IMG/VR virus record: IMGVR_UViG_3300044970_002118 | Location: 1 to 30,561 of that record | Direction: 5' to 3' (one strand) | DNA length: 30,561 nt | Source: a virus | Notes under the pieces: model-generated | What the model was told of the DNA's origin: nothing | The model's database searches: none | The model's input: the letters and a program-made list of their open reading frames with translations, nothing else | Translations under genes and position numbers: made by a program | In this document: positions 6,281 to 14,014 of the stretch, piece by piece | Layout: each line of letters starts with the position of its first letter | How positions within the stretch are numbered: the stretch's first letter is position 1

Positions 6281-6574
6281 ATGCACGAGATCGTCTATAT
6301 CGCGGTATTCGGTGCGATCATCGCCGCGGTGATGTTCCTGCCGCGCCCCGCTGTGTCTTGGCGATGGCCGGCCAGCGGCCACACGCCGAGCGAACATGCT
6401 GGGCCGTCGCCGGAGCGCGTGCGCAAGCTGGCGATCGGCGTGCGTACTTGGTTGCCGACGGACGAGGCCGAGACCTTCGATGATATGTGTCGCGCGCTCG
6501 GGTTCGACGTGCCGCCCGTGCCGCGGAAGCGCCTGCTGCCGCCGAACCCCGTGCGCCAGGACGACGAGGACTGA
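6281..6574 (+). CDS. Small membrane-anchored hypothetical protein, 97 aa
   Basis: The ATG at 6281 follows AAAGGAAATTCC, a clear ribosome site. The 97-residue product opens with a hydrophobic helix (IVYIAVFGAIIAAVMFLP, residues 4-21) that would act as a membrane anchor, followed by a soluble cytoplasmic or periplasmic tail. The tail holds one helical segment (SPERVRKLAIGVRTWLPTDEAETFDDMCRALGF) and a proline-rich end. No family recognised. It is the last plus-strand gene of the cassette. Its stop is four bases from the convergent end of the minus-strand gene 6579-6764, so transcription from both sides meets here. Confidence 0.6.
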   Translation: MHEIVYIAVFGAIIAAVMFLPRPAVSWRWPASGHTPSEHAGPSPERVRKLAIGVRTWLPTDEAETFDDMCRALGFDVPPVPRKRLLPPNPVRQDDED

Positions 6575-6578
6575 CCGA

Positions 6579-6764
6579 TCAGCGATCCGCGCCCTCGGGC
6601 AGGTCGCGGTCGTAGTCCTCTTCTGAGATCGGCCGGCCCCTGTCCAGGGCCTCGGTCATGAGCCCGGCGAGCGTGTCGTCATCCATGCCGATGACGTGAA
6701 GCGGAGCCTGCCCGAAAGCATCAATGTAGCGCCCCATGAGGGCAGCGAAAGCCTCAGTCGCCAT
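6579..6764 (-). CDS. Small acidic protein after the MuF-like head gene, 61 aa
   Basis: I use the ATG at 6764, which overlaps the end of the head protein gene by 11 bases and has a GAGAGGATT ribosome site; an upstream GTG/ATG-rich extension to 6845 would lie inside the larger gene. The 61-residue product (MATEAFAALMGRYIDAFGQ...) is helical at the front and strongly acidic at the end (EEDYDRDLPEGADR). No family recognised. It is the last gene of the terminase - portal - head block before the opposite-strand cassette, so it is probably a late protein. Confidence 0.6.
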   Translation of the reverse strand: MATEAFAALMGRYIDAFGQAPLHVIGMDDDTLAGLMTEALDRGRPISEEDYDRDLPEGADR

Positions 6765-8565
6765 TGCGAACAATCCTCTCGAACTCGCGCGCCATGCGCG
6801 GGAAAAAGCGCCGGGCCAGCTCCCACCACAGCGCGCTCGGCGCACCGGCGGACGCCGTCAGGTTCGCGAACGCCTCGGTTTGCTGTCCGAAGCCCGCGCG
6901 CTTACGGTAGTAGGCCTCTGTGTGGCCGGGGAAGCCGGCCCCGACGCTCGCCAGTTTGTTGCGGGTCGCGGCACCGATCAGGTCGGCGAACGATCCGAGC
7001 ATACCCTTGTTCCAACTGTCGCGGACGGCGATGAAGTGCGCGCGGCGATCATCGACAGATGCACCGACCAGCTGACCCGTGGTGTCCATGCCCGCGGCCT
7101 CGGCGACGAAGCGCTCAACGTCTCGCCGCTCGATCGCCTCCAGAATCCGCGCCATGCGGATGTCGCCGGCCAGCGTGTCGAACAGGGCAGCGCTGTTGGC
7201 CTTGAGTTCGGCGCGGAGCGCGGCGAGATCAATGCCCAGGGCGCCGGCACGCTGCTGCAGGTACTCGCGCCGGCCCTCGGGCGTCATGTCGATCAGGGTC
7301 GGCTGCAGGCGGCGGTAGGTCTCGACCAGCTCCGCACGCTTCGGCATGTCCTTCGCCCCGCCCATGTGCGCCTGTTTAATCAGGTCGCGGGCATCGGCGC
7401 GCATCGCATTGGTAAACGCATCGCCGGCCGAGACGCGGCCAAGCGCTCGTGTGCCGCCCGAGCTGGCCAGGCTGCCGATGCGCACGTCGAGGATGTGGCC
7501 GAACTTGTGGCGCCAAGTCGCGAGGTGTTCAAGGCTCGCGGTCGTGTAGGCCGGCGGCATGTTGACCGACGAGCCGAAGGTCGCATAGGCGCCACCGGGG
7601 AGCGTGGTCACGTTCACCGCCTGCTCGCGCACGACGATGGGCATCAGCCATTCCTGCGCGCCGCGCCACGACTTGACGTGCCAGGCGCCGGCAGCGGTTG
7701 ACGCATTGAACTGCAGGTCGGCCGTGCGCTGCGCCGCCCGCAGCCCCTCCCGCCCAGCCTCGCGGATCTCCGCGGGCAGCGCCTCAATCTTCTCGCCCGC
7801 GAGCCGGCGCAACTCCTCCAGCCGCTTCGCGCCCGGGTTGTGGTCAAACCCCGGATCGATGCCGAGCGGGATGCGCTCGACTTTGCCAGTGCGCGGGTTC
7901 GTCCAGTCGTAGGTGCCCTGCGCCGGCACGGCCGTGACCTGCAGGCCGAGGTCGTCCAGGTCGTCTTTAGACAGTTGGATGATACTGCAACGGCAATTCC
8001 AGCCGTTCGGCGGGGTGTGCGTGCGCCACCAGGGATGCGACACGGGCAGCACCGTGCCATCCCACGCCGCGTGATCAGGCCGCGTGCGGTGATCGTCCAC
8101 GGCATCGTACAGCAGGTAGGGCGCGTCTTGGGCCTGGGCGGCGATCTGCTGCCACATGCCCACGGCGTAGGCCGTCTGCATGTTGGTCCGAAAGATCGTC
8201 TGCAGGCGGTATGGTGCCCCCAGTTGCGCGGTGACCTTGAGGCCTGTGGCCGGGTCGATGACTTCGCGCCGGCCCCACCATCCCTTTTCCTGCAGCATCG
8301 GCGTGATGCTGCGCGCCCACTCCTGATACGGCGTGCCGCGCTCCGCTGCATCGATCAGGCTTTGGTGCACGGTCGCCAGGAGGTCCGTGTCCATCATCTT
8401 CGCGATCACGGACGCGGCCGCGCGCTCCTCGCCCACCATGTCGGCGTAGCTGAACAACTCGGAAAGCCCGCGCGAACGCAGGAACGCGAGCGCGTCCTTC
8501 GGCTTCGTGTCCCAGCCGATCGTGATCGGCGAGTCTAGGAATTCGAGCAGGGCGCCGATCTTCAC
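6754..8565 (-). CDS. Head morphogenesis protein, Mu gpF / SPP1 gp7-like, with zincin-like C-terminal region
   Basis: The 603-residue protein starts with GTG at 8565, eight bases after the portal stop; the N-terminus (GWDTKPKDALAFLRSRG) is too typical to trim. Residues about 130-200 carry the gpF signature: FRTNMQTAYAVGMWQQ, DHRTRPDHAAWDGTVLPVSHPWW and a Cys-containing GWNCRCSI. Such minor head proteins bind the portal during DNA packaging. The C-terminal 250 residues look like a metallopeptidase-type domain: HKFGH at 353-357 in place of HExxH, and TEAFANL near 564 as a possible third-ligand region. Lys replaces the catalytic Glu, so the domain is probably inactive. It overlaps the next gene by 11 bases. 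Confidence 0.85.
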   Translation of the reverse strand: MKIGALLEFLDSPITIGWDTKPKDALAFLRSRGLSELFSYADMVGEERAAASVIAKMMDTDLLATVHQSLIDAAERGTPYQEWARSITPMLQEKGWWGRREVIDPATGLKVTAQLGAPYRLQTIFRTNMQTAYAVGMWQQIAAQAQDAPYLLYDAVDDHRTRPDHAAWDGTVLPVSHPWWRTHTPPNGWNCRCSIIQLSKDDLDDLGLQVTAVPAQGTYDWTNPRTGKVERIPLGIDPGFDHNPGAKRLEELRRLAGEKIEALPAEIREAGREGLRAAQRTADLQFNASTAAGAWHVKSWRGAQEWLMPIVVREQAVNVTTLPGGAYATFGSSVNMPPAYTTASLEHLATWRHKFGHILDVRIGSLASSGGTRALGRVSAGDAFTNAMRADARDLIKQAHMGGAKDMPKRAELVETYRRLQPTLIDMTPEGRREYLQQRAGALGIDLAALRAELKANSAALFDTLAGDIRMARILEAIERRDVERFVAEAAGMDTTGQLVGASVDDRRAHFIAVRDSWNKGMLGSFADLIGAATRNKLASVGAGFPGHTEAYYRKRAGFGQQTEAFANLTASAGAPSALWWELARRFFPRMAREFERIVRNGD

Positions 8566-8573
8566 GGCGACGC

Positions 8574-10076
8574 TCAGCGCTGCCCGCGGAACCAGCCGAG
8601 CAGCCGGGACAGGATGCCGGCATCAGCGACGGCCTCGACCGACTGCGCCGGCGGTGCCTCGGCCATCATCGCAGCCAGGTGCTTGCGCGCGGTCACGTAG
8701 TCGCCGGACTGCTCGGCGAAGGCGAGGATCTGCGACACGCGATCGCCGATCACGCCCTCGTAGCGGGCGGCGAACCGGCGGGCGGCATCCGCAATCTGCT
8801 GCTGATCGGCACGCTTGGAGCCGCGCAGCGCGGCGATCGCTCCCAGCTCCGCGAACTCGGCGGCCAGCTGGCTCGGGATCTGTCCCAGCTGATCGGGCAG
8901 AACGCCTTGCTGCACGGCCTTTTTCTGCCAGCCCTCGCCGTAGGTCTCTGTGATGTAGTCCTCGGTCGGCTCGTAGCCCAGCGCGTAAATCTTCGCATCG
9001 CGCTCGGCGCGGCTGTTCAGGTCTTCGGGCGGCTCGACGTTGCGCCATACGCGCGGGGGCATCGCGCCGGGGAAATTCCACTCGGTGAGCCACTTTACCG
9101 GCCCTTGGTTCAGCGAACCGCACAACAGGTCGGCATCGGACTTGACCACGATGTCGCGCACGCCCTCGTGAACCTCGGCCTGGGATCGGCTGCTGCCGTT
9201 GTCCGTGGTCATGGTCTGCGATAGCACGATCTTCGCGATCGCTGCGTCCATCGCCTTGCAAAGGCCCTCGTAGGACGAGACGCCGGTGCGCGCCGCTTCG
9301 AGCAACCCGACCTCGACGCCCTCGGGCACCAGGATAGCGGTGTCGTGGGCGAACGAGCGCAGTTGAGCCAGCACCTTGTTGCGCTCGACCGGGTCGTCGA
9401 TGATCGCCTTCGGCGCAGCGCCCTTCACGGTCGGAGAGGCGAATTTCTCCAGGAACACCAGCCAGAACTTGATGTCGTTGCGCTTGAAGAAAACCGGCCA
9501 GTAGCAGTAATGCGCGAGGCCCAGGCCGTAGGGCTCGTCGTCGTGATCGGCGCCGGTGTTGAGCGTCCAGAACTTGCGCTCGGGCATCTGCGCATAGCCC
9601 GTGGGGCGATTGAGCCACAGCGAACCATCGACGCCATAGGCGAAGCGGTGCCGCTCGCGCACGATGATGCGGTCAAGTTCGACGTAGCGGCCACCGGTGC
9701 GCCACATGCATTCGGCCACGGCGTGGCCGTACCACACGCCATGCAGCATGCCGTTCGTCGCCCGGTCGAAGTCGATGGCCTCCAGTTGCTCCTTGATGAA
9801 CTGAGCGGCCGCCTTGTCGATGGCGCGCTTGCCGCCGGGCTCGACGTCCCAGTTGCAGGCGATCACCGCGTCGCGGCGCTGCTGGAACGTCGCCTTGCAC
9901 TGGTCGTCGCGCAGAACCTCGCGGTACACGTTGTAGTCGCGGCCCTTCTGGGCCAGAACCGTGTCGCTCGGGATGAGCAGGTCGGTGTAGGGGGCGGCCC
10001 CGAGAATAGTCCGGCCGAGGATGGCGGCATCGGTCTGCGCCAGCTCTTCGGTGACCGGCTTGGCGATCTGCGTCAT
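8574..10076 (-). CDS. Portal protein, DUF935 (Mu gp29-like)
   Basis: The 500-residue protein has the features of DUF935 portals, which form the dodecameric ring at the capsid vertex through which DNA is pumped. These include ELAQTDAAILG near the start, DDQCKATFQQRRDAVIACNWDVEPG (about 77-101), a NGMLHGVWYGHAVAECMW segment, FFKRNDIKFWLVFLEKFASPTVKG (about 196-219) and SQTMTTDNGSSRSQAEVHEGV (about 287-307). Length fits the family (about 500). The ATG at 10076 overlaps the stop of the large terminase gene (ATGA). The short C-terminus (LLGWFRGQR) is basic. Confidence 0.9.
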   Translation of the reverse strand: MTQIAKPVTEELAQTDAAILGRTILGAAPYTDLLIPSDTVLAQKGRDYNVYREVLRDDQCKATFQQRRDAVIACNWDVEPGGKRAIDKAAAQFIKEQLEAIDFDRATNGMLHGVWYGHAVAECMWRTGGRYVELDRIIVRERHRFAYGVDGSLWLNRPTGYAQMPERKFWTLNTGADHDDEPYGLGLAHYCYWPVFFKRNDIKFWLVFLEKFASPTVKGAAPKAIIDDPVERNKVLAQLRSFAHDTAILVPEGVEVGLLEAARTGVSSYEGLCKAMDAAIAKIVLSQTMTTDNGSSRSQAEVHEGVRDIVVKSDADLLCGSLNQGPVKWLTEWNFPGAMPPRVWRNVEPPEDLNSRAERDAKIYALGYEPTEDYITETYGEGWQKKAVQQGVLPDQLGQIPSQLAAEFAELGAIAALRGSKRADQQQIADAARRFAARYEGVIGDRVSQILAFAEQSGDYVTARKHLAAMMAEAPPAQSVEAVADAGILSRLLGWFRGQR

Positions 10077-11671
10077 ACGATGAATCCCGAGGTGTCGGTG
10101 CCGCCGCCGATACTACCAAAGCCGAACGCGCTACCGGAACTAGTAGAGGCGCCCGCGCCGTAGCCGACGCGCTGATCGCCTGACGTGGCGACGCCCGTGA
10201 TGCTCACGCGGTCCTGCATCCAGCGCAGGGCCTGCGAGGTGCTATCCACCTGGTCCTTGTGCTTCGACAGCGGGAAGCGGCCGACCTCCATCTCGTAATC
10301 CAGCAACCAGTCGGCTTCCTCGGGCAGATACACCTGACCCGATTCGATGGTCGGGCTGACCACGCTCGCGCGGGTGACCTTGTCACCTTCGGGCTCAATC
10401 GCGATCACGGGTAGCGAGGTCGTGTCCTTGAGGTCTTGGATAAGTTGCTGGCCGCTGGCCTTGTCCTCAATCAGCACCGCGTCCGGGTTCCATGCCTTGG
10501 CGTGGGCGATCGCGGTGCGGCGCAGGGCCGGGTACTCCATCCGCTCGCGCAGGACGTGCGCGATGAACTTGCCGCGGCGACTTACGATCCAGGTTGTGCA
10601 TACGCTGGGGTCATTGATCTCGGCCGCCTTGTTCGCGGTGTCCCAGGACTGGACGACCATGATGCGGTCTTCGGGCAGGCCCTTGTATCGACCGAACCAG
10701 GACAGCTTCCACAGCCCGCCATCATCGGGCGCCGGCTTCTGCTGGTACAGGGCGGCCCAGTTGCGGGAGCCCTGCGTGCGCCGTTCCTGCTCCCAGTGTT
10801 CCGGCGTGAACCAGTCGGTCCACAACCATTCGCCGATCTCGCGGCCGAGCGGGTCATCTTGCCGCTCGCACTGCGCCTGCAAGCACAGCACGTACCATTT
10901 TTCGCCATCCTGAGCTGTCACCCAACCCGACTCGCCGTCCCAGTCCTTGGGCAGGATGCGGCCGGCGATGTCGTCCTCGTGCCACCGGGTCTGGATGATG
11001 AGGATAAACCCGCCCGGCTTTAGACGGGTGCGCACGCTGGCCTTGTACTCCTCCCAGATGCGATTCCTGATCGTCTCGCTGTCGGCGTCCTGGCGGCCCT
11101 TGAGCGGGTCATCGATCACAATGCCGTCGGCGCGGTTGCCCGTGATGCCGGCATCAATACCGGCCGCCATAAAGCTCGACCCGGAATCAAGCGCCCAGTC
11201 GTCGGCCGCCTTGTTGTCCGACACGAGGCCGGTGCCGAACACCTCGCGATACTCCTTTGACCGCGCGATCTGCCGGCACTTTCGGCCGAACTTGCGGGCG
11301 AGGTCGGCGCCGTAGCTGGTCGTGATGACGTGCCGGCCGCGCTTGCGGCCCATGAACCACGTCGGAAAGGTCACGGTGCCGTAGGTCGATTTGGCCGAGC
11401 CAGGGGGCATGAAGATCATGATCCGGCGCATCTCGCCGGCCTCGACGCGCATCAGGGTCCGATTGATCAGCTGGTGATGTTCGGCCGGCGTGACGGTATC
11501 GCGATAGAACTCGGCGCAGTCGGGGTCCTCGTCATTGATCGGCGCCCCCGGGATCTCGATGTACCTGCAGTATGCGTTCAGGTCGTCCCGGGCTAGCCGG
11601 CGACGGCGCTCCTCCAGCAGCTTTAGCAGCCGCTCACGGTCCCGGCGGTCGCTGGCCGCCAGCGCACTCAC
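10073..11671 (-). CDS. Terminase large subunit
   Basis: The 532-residue protein is the packaging motor and headful/site nuclease. The ATPase half shows Walker A MPPGSAKST (88-96), Walker B GIVIDDP (183-189) and the coupling segment IIQTRWHEDD (225-234). The nuclease half shows QSWDTA (341-346) and IEDKASG (401-407), which supply acidic metal ligands. The last 40 residues are a Gly/Ser-rich, probably disordered tail (GAGASTSSGSAFGFGSIGGG). The start is GTG at 11671, inside a GTGA overlap with the small subunit gene, so the two subunits are made in a coupled way. Confidence 0.93.
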   Translation of the reverse strand: MSALAASDRRDRERLLKLLEERRRRLARDDLNAYCRYIEIPGAPINDEDPDCAEFYRDTVTPAEHHQLINRTLMRVEAGEMRRIMIFMPPGSAKSTYGTVTFPTWFMGRKRGRHVITTSYGADLARKFGRKCRQIARSKEYREVFGTGLVSDNKAADDWALDSGSSFMAAGIDAGITGNRADGIVIDDPLKGRQDADSETIRNRIWEEYKASVRTRLKPGGFILIIQTRWHEDDIAGRILPKDWDGESGWVTAQDGEKWYVLCLQAQCERQDDPLGREIGEWLWTDWFTPEHWEQERRTQGSRNWAALYQQKPAPDDGGLWKLSWFGRYKGLPEDRIMVVQSWDTANKAAEINDPSVCTTWIVSRRGKFIAHVLRERMEYPALRRTAIAHAKAWNPDAVLIEDKASGQQLIQDLKDTTSLPVIAIEPEGDKVTRASVVSPTIESGQVYLPEEADWLLDYEMEVGRFPLSKHKDQVDSTSQALRWMQDRVSITGVATSGDQRVGYGAGASTSSGSAFGFGSIGGGTDTSGFIV

Positions 11672-12195
11672 TTCGGCGTGCCGTACTTCGCCGTCAATTC
11701 AGCGATGCGCGCCTCAATCTCGGCGTCGGAGTAAGACGAGTATTCGCGTTCGCCGCTCGGATCGGTCGGGGCGACCTTTTGCGGCGCGTCCATGCCCAGG
11801 ATCTTCGCCCGGCGCTCGCCGATGTTGACCAAAACGGTCAGGTAGCGCGGGTCGCCGCACTGGCCTCCGGTCTCAATCTTGGACTTGCTGCCTTCCTTGC
11901 CGCCCTTCTCGGCGACCCTCTTAACGTAATCTTTCTTCGAGCGCTCCCACTCGGACCACGTCTCGGCCTCAATTGCGTCCAGCCGGCGCAACTCGCGGGC
12001 CTTGACCGCGGCGATGTCCTCGGCCGCGCTTTTCTGCCATTCGCCGACCAGCGCTTTCAACTCCCGGCGCACCGTCATGACGCTCAGGCCGGTTTCGGCC
12101 GCTATCTCGCTCAGGGTTCGGCCGCGCAGGCGCAGGCGCGAGATAGTCTCGCGGTCCTTGATCTTCTGGGCCTTTGATCGCTTTTCGCCGGGCAT
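11668..12195 (-). CDS. Terminase small subunit (probable)
   Basis: The 175-residue protein directly precedes and overlaps the large subunit gene. Residues about 15-50 (RETISRLRLRGRTLSEIAAETGLSVMTVRRELKALV) are a helix-turn-helix, as expected for recognising the packaging site. A long helical, Lys/Glu-rich middle (WSEWERSKKDYVKRVAEKGGKEG) and a conserved YLTVLVNIGERRAKILGMDAP segment follow; the latter occurs in many phage small terminases and would be the oligomerisation region. No strong ribosome site is visible before the ATG at 12195. The pac or cos site, if nearby, cannot be identified by eye. Confidence 0.8.
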   Translation of the reverse strand: MPGEKRSKAQKIKDRETISRLRLRGRTLSEIAAETGLSVMTVRRELKALVGEWQKSAAEDIAAVKARELRRLDAIEAETWSEWERSKKDYVKRVAEKGGKEGSKSKIETGGQCGDPRYLTVLVNIGERRAKILGMDAPQKVAPTDPSGEREYSSYSDAEIEARIAELTAKYGTPK

Positions 12196-12259
12196 GGGCT
12201 GTTCACTGCATGGGGGTGTTCACGCCCCCGGGTGGCTTATGCCGCCCCTGGGGTCCGCT

Positions 12260-12511
12260 TTAACGTAGCACGGAGCCTACGCGGGCTTCCACGGGTAGCG
12301 CGGCGAACTGTGATGGGTGGAGCGTTCGGGTCGGTGTCGAATTGTTGTTCGCCCCGCGGCCGAAGATGACGCATCCGATGAAGCGGCCGAGTTCCCATGC
12401 GCCGACCTTAACCGTCTTTCCGGCCGGCATGCAGCCGGAGTAGTGCCAGTGTCGGCATGCGTACACGGCGGCGGCGTGGGTCGCCCAGTCCATACGCAGG
12501 TCAGAACTCAT
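12260..12511 (-). pseudogene. Truncated Mom-like DNA modification protein
   Basis: From the ATG at 12511 (overlapping the ParB-like gene by 11 bases) the frame gives 83 residues. They match the front part of Mom-family proteins, GNAT-fold enzymes that modify adenine in phage DNA: ACRHWHYSGCMPAGKTVKVGAWE followed by FIGCVIFGRGANNN. The usual continuation (an ELxRVAL-type segment and a C-terminal catalytic part) is missing: the sequence degrades at EARVGSVLR and stops. Only 64 bases remain before the terminase small subunit gene, so the missing half is not encoded nearby. An alternative start is the ATG at 12493. Family assignment is by pattern; loss of function is inferred. Confidence 0.55.
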
Positions 12512-12989
12512 GCCCGCAGTTTGGGCAGGTGTGCATCGTCTTGCGGTCAAGGCGGCCCTGGTCGCCCTCGCCGCCGGGATTCTGCGGCGGCTCCGCGGTA
12601 CGCAGGCTGTCGAACAGCATCGCAAGGCCGGCGTGATCTACTTCGATACCGCCGAGCAACTCGTCGAGCGCGGCTTGGTCGGTCTCGGCCATGGCGGCGA
12701 TCGGGTCAATGCTGGCGAGCGCAAGGCGTTCCTCGCTCTCGGTCAGGTCCACGTAGACGACCGGCACCAACTCGCCGGCATCGCGCGCCAGTTGCGCGCG
12801 CAGGTGGCCGTCAATGATGCGCCCGGTGTTGCGGTTGACGATGACGCGCTGGATCCATCCCAACTCGGTCAGGCTACCGTCCATGGCCGCCTGCTGGTAC
12901 TCATCGTGCCGGCGGAAGTTTGCCGGGTTGTCTGCGAGCTCGCCTGGATCGACGACGGCCTCACCTACGATGCGGTTGCGCCAGCTCAC
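12501..12989 (-). CDS. ParB/sulfiredoxin-fold nuclease-like protein with C-terminal CxxC
   Basis: The 162-residue protein starts at GTG 12989, inside a GTGA overlap with the previous gene. Residues 15-95 form a ParB-like N-terminal domain: VDPGELADNPANFRRH (13-28), GSLTELGWIQRVIVN, then NTGRIIDGHLRAQLARD (54-70), which is the GHxR-type nucleotide-binding motif. The C-terminus ends HTCPNCGHEF, half of a zinc-ribbon. Stand-alone ParB-like proteins of this length are common next to terminase and Mom-like genes in Mu-head phages, where they probably bind or process phage DNA. It is not a plasmid partition gene: there is no ParA. Confidence 0.78.
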   Translation of the reverse strand: MSWRNRIVGEAVVDPGELADNPANFRRHDEYQQAAMDGSLTELGWIQRVIVNRNTGRIIDGHLRAQLARDAGELVPVVYVDLTESEERLALASIDPIAAMAETDQAALDELLGGIEVDHAGLAMLFDSLRTAEPPQNPGGEGDQGRLDRKTMHTCPNCGHEF

Positions 12990-13363
12990 TGTTTGGGGGC
13001 GGGCGCAGCCTGCACGGACTGGGGCGCCGCTTCCTTTTGCTCTGTGATCGTTGACCAGACGAGAGTCCCGGCCATGCTGACCACGGCCAGCACGCCGAGC
13101 TTGACCCAGCGGGATGTCTCCTTGAGGCTGGGCATCTCGCGCTCAATGGCCTGCAGGCGGTCGTCGAGTTTTTTCGGGATGCGGTCCTCGATCTCGCCCA
13201 TGCGCTCGCGGTAGGTCTCGATGGCCTTCCATGCGCGCTCAAGCCCCGAGCGGGTGTCTGCATGGTGCTGTTCAAGGCGGACGAGGGCCTCCAAGCTCTT
13301 CGCGATTGATTGATGCGACCGCTCAAGGTGGTCCACGCGATGATGCAGGACGCTGTCGGTCAC
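12986..13363 (-). CDS. Coiled-coil protein with C-terminal membrane segment (XhlA/holin-associated-like)
   Basis: The start is GTG at 13363, within a GTGA overlap with the Rz1-like gene and with a GGGGGTG site upstream. In the 125-residue product, residues 5-80 are a long heptad-type coiled coil (HHRVDHLERSHQSIAKSLEALVRL...ERMGEIEDRIPKKLDDRLQAIEREM). A transmembrane helix follows (WVKLGVLAVVSMAGTLVW, about 86-104), then a Pro/Ala-rich tail. This layout resembles XhlA-type proteins that work with holins, and its place in the lysis cluster agrees. Identity with that family is not certain. Confidence 0.6.
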   Translation of the reverse strand: MTDSVLHHRVDHLERSHQSIAKSLEALVRLEQHHADTRSGLERAWKAIETYRERMGEIEDRIPKKLDDRLQAIEREMPSLKETSRWVKLGVLAVVSMAGTLVWSTITEQKEAAPQSVQAAPAPKQ

Positions 13364-13677
13364 CGGATCACCCCCGCCTTGCGGCCGCGATCTAGGCACG
13401 CCTGGCACGCTCGGAGCTTCGCGCGGCAGTCGGCGGTCACGACGCGATCCTGCGGCCCAAGCTGCAGGAGGCTGTCGAAATTGCCCGTTCCGTCTGCGTC
13501 GGGCTGCCATATGGGCAGCTCGGCACAGTCGCCGGAGCACATGGCGGCTTGATCCGCGTCGCATCGCAGGTCGAGCGGCTCAGCCTTCGGGGGGGTCACC
13601 ACGACGGGATTGGTTCCACATGCGGACACGCTCAGGGTCAGCGCGGCAGCCAGGAGATAGGGGATTCGCTTGTGCAT
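13360..13677 (-). CDS. Rz1-like outer-membrane spanin lipoprotein
   Basis: The 105-residue protein starts at ATG 13677, inside the Rz-like gene in another frame (98-base overlap). Its N-terminus, MHKRIPYLLAAALTLSVSAC, is a lipoprotein signal with lipobox LSVSAC and the acylated Cys at residue 20. The mature part has several cysteines (CDADQAAMCSGDC, CRAKLRACQAC) and a Pro-rich start. As the o-spanin it would sit in the outer membrane and pair with the inner-membrane Rz to fuse the two membranes at the last step of lysis. At over 80 mature residues it is longer than lambda Rz1. It ends in a GTGA overlap with the next gene. Confidence 0.75.
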   Translation of the reverse strand: MHKRIPYLLAAALTLSVSACGTNPVVVTPPKAEPLDLRCDADQAAMCSGDCAELPIWQPDADGTGNFDSLLQLGPQDRVVTADCRAKLRACQACLDRGRKAGVIR

Positions 13678-14014
13678 GGGCCTGCATGTCCTTAGAGATT
13701 CTGGCGGCGGAACGGCGGGCGTCGGCGAGGAAGCGAGCGATCTCGCGCGCATCGCGCTCGGCGCGATCGTCGATGCCCTTCTGGGTCTTCACCCATTCCT
13801 CTCGGGCCTCTTTGATCGCGGTGGCCAGCGCCTCGGTCTGGCGCTCGGCGCACTCGGCCTGCGCCGTGGCCTTGCCGAGTTCCTCGGCCGCGTCGGCCTT
13901 GGCGGCCATGTAGAGCCAAACGCCGAGGGCGGGCAGCAGCCACAGAGCGATGCCCAGGGCGGCGCCGGCGATGCGCTGGCCGGTGGTGAGGGTGGCGAGG
14001 GCGGGGATGATCAT
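13580..14014 (-). CDS. Rz-like inner-membrane spanin
   Basis: The 144-residue product has one N-terminal transmembrane helix (about 15-37, AGAALGIALWLLPALGVWLYMAA) and then a periplasmic coiled coil (EELGKATAQAECAERQTEALATAIKEAREEWVKTQKGI...). It has the length and topology of i-spanins. The nested Rz1-like lipoprotein in another frame supports the call. The ATG at 14014 overlaps the preceding stop (ATGA). The C-terminal 25 residues (CRADPERVRMWNQSRRGDPPEG) match the usual Rz ending, a Cys followed by an arginine-rich tail. Confidence 0.8.
   Translation of the reverse strand: MIIPALATLTTGQRIAGAALGIALWLLPALGVWLYMAAKADAAEELGKATAQAECAERQTEALATAIKEAREEWVKTQKGIDDRAERDAREIARFLADARRSAARISKDMQAHAQANPLSPGCRADPERVRMWNQSRRGDPPEG

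Noticed and set aside
6099-6332. Open frame of 77 codons in the 5816-6280 gap
   Set aside because: No ribosome site, runs through a terminator-like hairpin and into the well-supported gene at 6281 in another frame.
6736-7701. Long plus-strand open frame (321 codons) opposite the MuF-like gene
   Set aside because: Arg/Ala/Val-rich shadow of a GC-rich gene with clear conserved motifs on the other strand; no ribosome site.
10112-10147. CTACC and GTAG sequences near the end of the large terminase gene
   Set aside because: Spacing does not match the 5-3-5 operator and the bases encode the Gly/Ser-rich tail.
12196-12259. GGGGGTG...CGCCCCC complementary bases before the terminase gene as a possible cos/pac site or terminator
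   Set aside because: The stem is short and imperfect and there is no T-run; nothing ties it to packaging.
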